62,195 bases of DNA from Coriolopsis trogii (taxonomy: Eukaryota; Basidiomycota; Agaricomycetes; Polyporales; Polyporaceae): NCBI GenBank assembly GCA_020543525.1, contig JAHYIO010000025.1, forward strand, positions 1 through 62,195. Direction: 5' to 3'. Under the pieces are notes generated by a model. The model ran no database searches and had not been told where the DNA came from. It saw nothing but the letters and a program-made list of their open reading frames with translations. The first letter of the stretch is position 1; each line of letters starts with the position of its first letter. Of the stretch, positions 55,546 through 62,195 are shown in pieces. A program made the translations under genes and the position numbers.

Positions 55546-56339
55546 CGTTGGATGGGGGCACAAATCTGTGACTTCGCTCTCTTAAACTAGCCCAACGGAC
55601 AACAACTTCACCATGCCAGGCGTTGTTTCCACACGCTGCAATGTCGAAAGGCCACGGGAACCCTTCGCAACCCACGCACGCAATCCTGATGTGCTGGTCC
55701 TTATCGACGTGTGAATACAATATCAGCATTGCAACAACCGATCAAAAACCCATAGGAAATTGTTAGATAGGCACATTCGTGGATCATACCACGCAGCCCA
55801 CGGATGAATGGCCACACCCATAGGCGAGATACTCAGCGTGATGTCATCGATGAGCGACTGTTTTTCATGGTTTCCTCCAACCGCACGAGTTATGCCATGT
55901 CTACGTTTACGACGCAGTGAATTATAAACACGTGATGACATGGGCCTTGTTCGCCTGGTTGGTGGCATCTGATACTTCGCCCTGTCTGTAATATGCATTT
56001 CCCCTTTGATGACGCTCGCTGCCCCACAACTCGTTTGCTCACTGTGTAACGCCATCGTTGTGGAAAGTTTGTACCGTGACAACAGTGAGCAGCACTCGTC
56101 AGCACGCAATCCGCGGTCTGGGAATGTGTCCGTCACTCTGAACGGATCGTCCCCGAGTGCCGGCAGGTAGGTCGCTGCTTAGTGTGTCTTCCGCACTCGG
56201 TCTGGCCTTCCGTGACATCGGCCGTCCTTGTAATCACGCACAGTAGGCTTTCCGGATGGCCACGTAGTTATCCCAGTCGCGGAACAGAGCAATCATCGTT
56301 TATACAGAAAGCGCGTTACATCGTGATTATGGCCGGGCT
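55546..56339. other. Intergenic between paralogues
   Basis: Small minus-strand frames only; no family features. Confidence 0.4.
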
Positions 56340-57294
56340 CTACGCTACGTGGATTGCTCGCTTCGTCCAGACGTCACCTAAGCGAGAAGGTGCTAAAGGG
56401 GCACAACGCTCGCAAAGACCACCTCCCCTCCACCACACATTCGTCACCCCAAAGGCCACATCAGGCGTTGCAAGAAAGCCCATGCGTTGATGCAGCGGTT
56501 TGAACGTAGCGTAAAGCGAGTGACGGTCCGCTATCCAGCGCACCGTGTACGGACACGCGGCGGTGGAATGTGCGACTGGGTGTATCTCGTCCATTGCCCA
56601 ATTCCGACTCGTGCACTCCTATAGCAAACCCACGCGTCCGGTACTTGGCGATCGCCAGTTCCGTGGAACGCTGCATGGCTTCTTCAGAGTGTCCTATTCT
56701 CCAAGGGGTGATGAGGCCGCGGTCGAACTCAAGCATAGCTGGGTAGGCCACAAAGGCTCCCGCATGCGTAAGAAAGTTCATGACCAGGGTACCCCAAAAC
56801 TGGAATAGGGGCGTTGCGGGCGAAGTCGTCAGGCTTTGGATGACGTCGATAGCGCGGCCGTCCGGGTGCAGAAGCCGTACGACCGCTGCGACGCCACCTC
56901 GGTATGGCGACTGGTCTAGGGAGAAGGGCAGAATGCGGACTATGTGATAAGTCTCGACGCGGGTGAGGTACGCCAAAACGTGGAAGAATGTTTGGGATGG
57001 GCAGTAGATATCCATGTCGCGAGGTTGAAGCTGCAGCGGCGAGGTGCAAACGGAGAGAGCGGCGGACCCTGATATGACGGCGCCCGTAGCTCGGAGCTCT
57101 CGCTTGAATCCTTCGCAGTCGTGGAAGAAATGGCTGAGCAGGTTGTTGTGGCGAATGGACATTTCGGATGAGCACAAGAGGTCAACTAGCACGGAGGTGG
57201 CTCGGAGACGTGTGAGGGTCGGGAGACTGCAGAAACGGATGATGTGTGCCAGGACATCCTCAGGGAGGACCACCATGATTGAGGACTTGCTCAT
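56340..57294 (-). CDS. F-box/nucleotidyltransferase-like protein (paralogue 2)
   Basis: Exon 1 (57294-56634) starts MSKSSIMVVLPEDVLAHII, an F-box-like segment. GAVISGSAALSV (G76-S77) with PRDMDIYCPS (D93, D95) gives a complete GS...DxD set. A 58-bp intron (56633-56576, GTGGGT...CCCAG) joins to exon 2 (56575-56340), which carries CPYTVRWIADRHSL and a Trp/Gly/Cys-rich end, for 298 residues. Without the intron the frame runs to a different, shorter C-terminus at 56461; agreement with paralogue 1 favours splicing. Of the three related genes here, only this one keeps both acidic residues. Confidence 0.65.
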
Positions 57295-58105
57295 AGCAGT
57301 CGCAGGATCAGTTGTATATAGTTCTGCCGCTGTGATGCACGAGACCCAAAAGTTCGGAGGGGTTCACACGCGACTAGAACTTGAGAACATGAGGTTGTAG
57401 GGTGCCAAGTGTTGTCTAGCAGGAGGATGACGCAATACGGCTACCGTGTGACCGACAAGCGTGCGTCCCAAGCACGCATACTATTGATGGACTCACGAAG
57501 GCACGAAGGCCGCACGTGTAGTCTTCGATCACCACATGGTGCCTTGTGTAGATCGGCCTTTGCGCACTGCCCTCCACTCTATCCGCAGCGTAGCAGCGCT
57601 TCAGACTAGTCAGAACTTCACTGTGTACGGCCGTTTTGGACAACATAACGCTCACGTCTTCACTGCAGCGCGGAAATTGCATGCACTACACGTCTGCATT
57701 ACAGTCAGTATACTCGGCAGCTTCAGCGCGGCCTCAGGCATGCTCTGTCACCTGCCAGCAGCTGAAGATGACACATGCCAACGCTGACGCAAGTTTGATT
57801 CGCACGTCTTGGCCCATAGGGGAACTGTGGGCTTCTCGGTACAATACCGAGCGGGATCGTAGCTCTTACTACCCATGCCTGATCACAATTGAGAAGCGAA
57901 CCACTATCTAATGAGAACAACTTCAAAGTGGGATATGTTCGCAGTAAATGACTGTTGTCCGGTCTCGATGGAACAGTTTGAAACATTATTTATACATGAA
58001 TCATGAACAGCGAAGCGACAGGTAAACCGGAAAGGAGATTTTTGTCTATGGCGGTGGCGACCCGTGGTTTAGTGCATATGTGTGGACTGCTGTGTTGGGC
58101 GTAGA
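57295..58105. other. Intergenic, no supported gene
   Basis: Short frames only. It probably contains the promoter of the gene ending at 57294 and the 3' flank of the next. Confidence 0.4.
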
Positions 58106-60743
58106 CTAATAGAGAGTGTGAAGTGACTGGATTGTTCTATCGTGCGGCGCGAGGTCGGCGCAGACTCGGTGATGCTGCAAGCTGTTCTTCCATTCTTTGG
58201 CAGTCTTAAGTCTCGCTTCCCCACTACGCACCTCTGCCAACCGCCTCTGGAACCAATGCTCCTGCGCTGGACTCCATATACCAACGAACTGACCACTTTG
58301 CTGCCAATGATGATGTTGCGGCCACCATGACATCTCAGCGACCTGATCGCCCCGACCTGTACTTGATCAGGATAGGATCGATTTCTAGCATGGAGAGCCG
58401 TCCACTTACCTGTGCTCACTTTGTATACCCCGCAGATTATATCCAACTCGTCTTTTGTAAGGACGTCATCCACCATCTCCACACCGCTGACAGCTGCGAC
58501 AACCGGGGCGTGAAGACTGCTGTCCTCTGTAGGTCCGCTAATTGCCAGGTCCTCAAAGAGCGTTCTGATGTCCTTGTCACAGCCAATCACCTCCAGCAAC
58601 AACCTCCATACTATACCTCCCATACACAGGCCGGCCCTGACTTGTGGAGTTTGAAGGAGTAGCATGACCCGCTCCACATAGTCACAGTAGTCTCGGGTGG
58701 TAGGAATGTCGTGCTGTTCACGGTACAATTCGATAGAGCGGCACCGGAGGCGATTGCCGAAGGGTATGAGGAACCGGGGGTCGAAATGGGCTGAATCGTG
58801 CGAAAAGCGATCCCTGCCTTGACAAGTAGTCGAGCGGCGTATTCGGTAGTCCACGTGTTCTCCGTATTGCGTATAATGAAAGCCACGGCACTCGCTGTGG
58901 TGACTATGTGCCAACGTTGATCGGCAGGATCGGCGGTGAAGCGGATGTCGAAGACCGACAAGTTGCGGTTGGTGTGGAACGTTGTGTCGTAAAGCGGCGT
59001 CCTATCGAATAGATACAGTGATTGTTTGACAGTAGGCGTAATGAGATATAGATCGCATCGGTGTTCCACATCAAGGGCAGCAGTGAGGACCGGGTCGGCC
59101 AACTTCCTCCTTACTAGAGCGTCAGCGCACGCCTGCAAAGTCTGTTTCTGGGTGATGTCCGTAGGAATACGATCAGTGCGCTCCCCATACATCTTTGCAA
59201 GATGTACGGTGACGTCGGGATGTGTGGCGTCCGGTAGATGAAGCGTCACACTGTGGATTCCGTACCATTGCCTGATGTAGTCGTCCGGAAAGGTCAAGGA
59301 AAACGCTGGCAATGGGTCGTCATCTCCAGACACAGACAGCTCCTGTAGAGCCTCAAGGCTCTTCGCAGCAGGCTTATTAGCAGAGTCGTCTGCGGTCTCC
59401 AAACGCCCATACGTGGATAGGATGGAAGGAAGCATGGCATGTACCGGGGTGGCTTGAGAGGCGTCCGAGACCGGCCAAATATCCCATTGATGGTAAAAAG
59501 GGTCGTAGCGCCGCTGCGTCGTCGGTATCAGAGGCCACAACGCGCGAGCACTCTGCGCGGGCAACCGGAGTCGGTAATCGAGCATGTGCCAACTTGCTGG
59601 ACTGTTAGGGAAGATTTCGCCCACATGAACCCAGATGAAGACGCGAGATCGAGGGTGGGGGGTGGTGTGTGTCGCAGCATAGGCTTCCCGCCTTCGTCGA
59701 TGTGTGATATCCTCGCTATTCTGCCGACGGAGGATGGCAGCATGTATGGTGGCCCTACGTGCAAAGAATGAGACGCGACTCTCCTGAGGTTGCTGTTCTG
59801 GGCCATGGGGTGGAGAGTTCCTGTCAGAAGCGATGGCATGCAAGTACTTGTAAGTGCTTCCGAGGCGACACAGCGTGAAACGATGCAGTCCGTGGCGCTC
59901 GCGAGGGTTGTTGAGGGCAAGGAATCGCTCTTCACCACTGGGAACCAGGTCCTGGCATGAGGGCAGCGCAGACTGGAAGTCGCTGAGGTCCTGTGGAGTC
60001 CTCCACCGTATGATGATGGGTACACGCGCCCAGCGCAGCACAGGTACAAGGTGAATGATAGGCCTATCCGCCACAGTCAACGCGACTCCCACTCTTTGAT
60101 CTCGTTCAAATTCGGTGACGACAGAAGACTGCAGCGCGTCAATCCAGGTTGGGTGTACTCTGTACCTCCTCAGACAGCTAATCCAAGGAGGGGTGACGTC
60201 TTTGCTAGCAAGAGGTAATTGTGCAAATCGCCAAATGGCAATAGCGAGGGAACATCGCGCAGCGAGTAAGAGGATGGCTTCGCGCGCATGTCGCATAGCG
60301 CGCTGGGCGGCCTGGAAATCAGCGTGCGTTCTTCTATAGCCGTAATCGGTTGGACTTGGCGCATCGACAGGACGTCTGACGGCTTTTGCAGCATCACTGT
60401 TTGCGTTTTGAAGGAGCGCCTCCGTGATGTAAGACAAGCCATTCTCAAGCTCTGCCCACTTTGCCTCAAGAGCACCGGGCGTCCGATATACACCATTAGT
60501 AGCTTCTGGTGCCGGAAGCATGGTCTCGCACGCTAAGCAGGAGAGGAGGAAGTCATTGATTGGGGATGCACTGAACAGAAACGCGGCTTCAGGAACGCCA
60601 GGAATGGCATACTGGAGCTGGCGAGACGAATGGAACAGGTGGAAGGGTGCTGTGTTCGGAGAATGGATGGGGAGTCGAAGGTCAGCGGGCACGTTGACGA
60701 CTGTGAACATCTCATTATTATTGGCTGTGAATGTATACGCCAT
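58106..60743 (-). CDS. Large conserved-looking protein of unknown function, frame break
   Basis: From the ATG at 60743 (MAYTFTANNNEMFTVVNV) the frame is open to about 58611. It includes RSRVFIWVHVGEIFPNSPAS and LDYRLRLPAQSARALWPLIP, recalled from an expanded mushroom family. Near 58720-58790 the family-like sequence moves to another frame: SIELYREQHDIPTTRDY, then LMGGIVWRL-like and DELDIICGVYKVSTG. This continues after a good 53-bp intron (58409-58357, GTAAGT, TACAG) into EMSWWPQHHHWQ and EHWFQRRLAEVRSGEAR, with a stop at 58106. No GT-AG intron with the right length fits the frame change, so I infer a frameshift: assembly error, or recent pseudogenisation. Function unknown; the SWWP...HWFQRRL block is its most recognisable feature. 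Confidence 0.6.
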
Positions 60744-62195
60744 ATCCCTGACGGCATCGTCAGCGCAGCATTCTGAATCACTACGGTACCTAATAGTACA
60801 TACCTATCCATCTTGCAATAGTAAGGGCGGCGGTTGTGTAGGGTTTGCGTACGCGAGCGACGTGTCACTGTGTCGCGGTGCAGAATGTGAGTTGATGACA
60901 ATGCGCGCGGTATAGTTGACATACACTGAAGTGGTGCGGGCGCAGGAGCGTGAGCAGTGAGCAAAGACAATTGCAAACTGATGAGCTTTAGCAGAGTGCA
61001 CACGTAATCGTCTATGCCGTCTTCGGCAGGTGGACAGTTATGGAAATTGCGCAGCGCCTGTACATGGAAGTTGAGTTTCCAAATCTCTCGATTTTATACC
61101 AAACATTCGTACTACCGCCATTCAGCGGGCACTGCGGTCTTTCCAACCACGCATTACGATAGCTTGTCCCGTAGGTCTTGGATGACATGTGCCCGACGCC
61201 TCACTCGACAGATCAAAATACGCATGTCACCGCGCCGACGTAGTCCTACAGATGGGTTCAAGCTTATGTCGTGCCAACAACATCCACGGCGGTCGCGCAG
61301 ACCAGTACAATTGCTATAGATACAGTTCCTCCCGGGTACGGATATCACGAGCCGCGCGTGTCTGCCAGACCGGCGTGTTTCCCTACTAACAACGCACCAA
61401 TGGGGAAACCTAGCCGAAGAATGACAGGGCTCTTAAGAGCCTTCTCCATCAACCAACGACGACGCAGGCCAATAGTGCCTCGGCCCACCTGCCCCAAATA
61501 CTCTCAATGAGACCGCACACAGCAAGACAGGAGCGCTACCATTTGAAAGGCGTACGCAGTAATGACGATCAGCGTCGACGTGAACAGCCACCAATGAAAC
61601 GGTACGAGCGACATACCCGGGAGGTGATGTTCATCAACATGTTGCGCTCAGCGACCGTGTTGTAGACGACGATGTTTCAGATGTGGGATGGACATCATGC
61701 ACGGTGTAATGATATTTGGGGTACTGCAGGCGGAGACGATGGGAGTAATTCAAAGATGAAAACGAAGGATATAGCTTGGGACGCTGATGAGAAACGGGCT
61801 GTGCCTTCGTGCCCTGCGAGTGGAACGTCACAAAACAGTTGGATTGGCATTGTTACACATGGTGTGTACAGAATTGGTCAGGCGGGTAGAGAGCGCAGGC
61901 GAGCGATCGGTGTCACTGCCACTGCAACCTATTCAGCGCATCGAAGTACTCGTGATTCCCCGCCATGCGTAGCGTTAAACGTTGAGCGGGAGCGGGGTTC
62001 ATGAGGCTCTGTAGGAAGCCATGCAACTTCGAGTCGAAGACCAGGCTCTAGAATGGCGTTAAAGACGTGGATATTCACAGAGGAGTAATAACATAGGGAC
62101 ATACAGCCAAAGCTTCATCCTCAAGAGGCGCTTGAAGGCCGCGATCACATGCGGGTCGGAAGTGGAGCAAGAAACCGGTGGGAATCGAACGGAAA
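60744..62195. other. Unassigned right end
   Basis: Plus-strand frame 61271-61510 is Pro/Arg-rich (DTVPPGYGYHEPR and more) and could be an exon, but no partner exon or domain was found. The rest holds short overlapping frames. Confidence 0.3.

Noticed and set aside
56461..56633. Unspliced C-terminus of F-box/NT paralogue 2
   Set aside because: The spliced alternative matches the C-terminal CPxxxR pattern of paralogue 1, while the unspliced one does not.

Overview
The window looks like nuclear DNA of a filamentous basidiomycete, probably an agaricomycete. Genes are interrupted by 45-90 bp introns with GT...AG ends and CTNAY-like branch points. The families are typical of mushrooms: HET, velvet, JmjC, many F-box proteins, and lineage-expanded proteins of unknown function. 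No bacterial operons, CRISPR arrays or rRNA genes were seen. Gene models were spliced by eye. Where I state that phases agree, every junction keeps the reading frame, but none is backed by transcripts.

Left part (1-27 kb). A truncated gene at the left edge and three others (about 1.2-2.6 kb +, 19.8-20.6 kb -, 21.3-22.2 kb +) share one short coiled-coil motif and appear to be paralogues. Between them lie a SANT/Myb-like gene (3.6-5.1 kb), a CstF64/Rna15-type 3'-end-processing factor (6.8-8.4 kb), an AT-hook gene with an internal exon+intron duplication (9.4-10 kb), a HET-domain gene (17.2-18.5 kb) and a velvet-domain regulator (24.5-25.6 kb).

Middle (26-38 kb). A JmjC-domain gene (26.3-35.5 kb, minus) carries an apparently intact 6,503-bp Ty1/copia retrotransposon (28,983-35,485) inside its first intron, in the same orientation. 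The LTRs are 567 bp and identical by eye, the target-site duplication is a perfect 5 bp, and the primer site matches a half initiator-Met tRNA. Removing the element and one TSD copy leaves a normal 52-bp intron. Beside it (36.1-37.7 kb) sit two head-to-tail copies of a non-autonomous repeat, with a diverged third copy at 15.6-16.2 kb.

Right part (38-62 kb). Two F-box genes, three F-box/nucleotidyltransferase-like genes, a 7-exon basidiomycete gene of unknown function (43.1-44.9 kb) and a large conserved-looking gene with a frame break (58.1-60.7 kb) occupy the minus strand, separated by repeat-bearing intergenic DNA. A GAGTGTCACT-type minisatellite recurs at three distant loci. The region reads as an accessory, fast-evolving stretch with two better-conserved regulators (CstF64, velvet) embedded in it.
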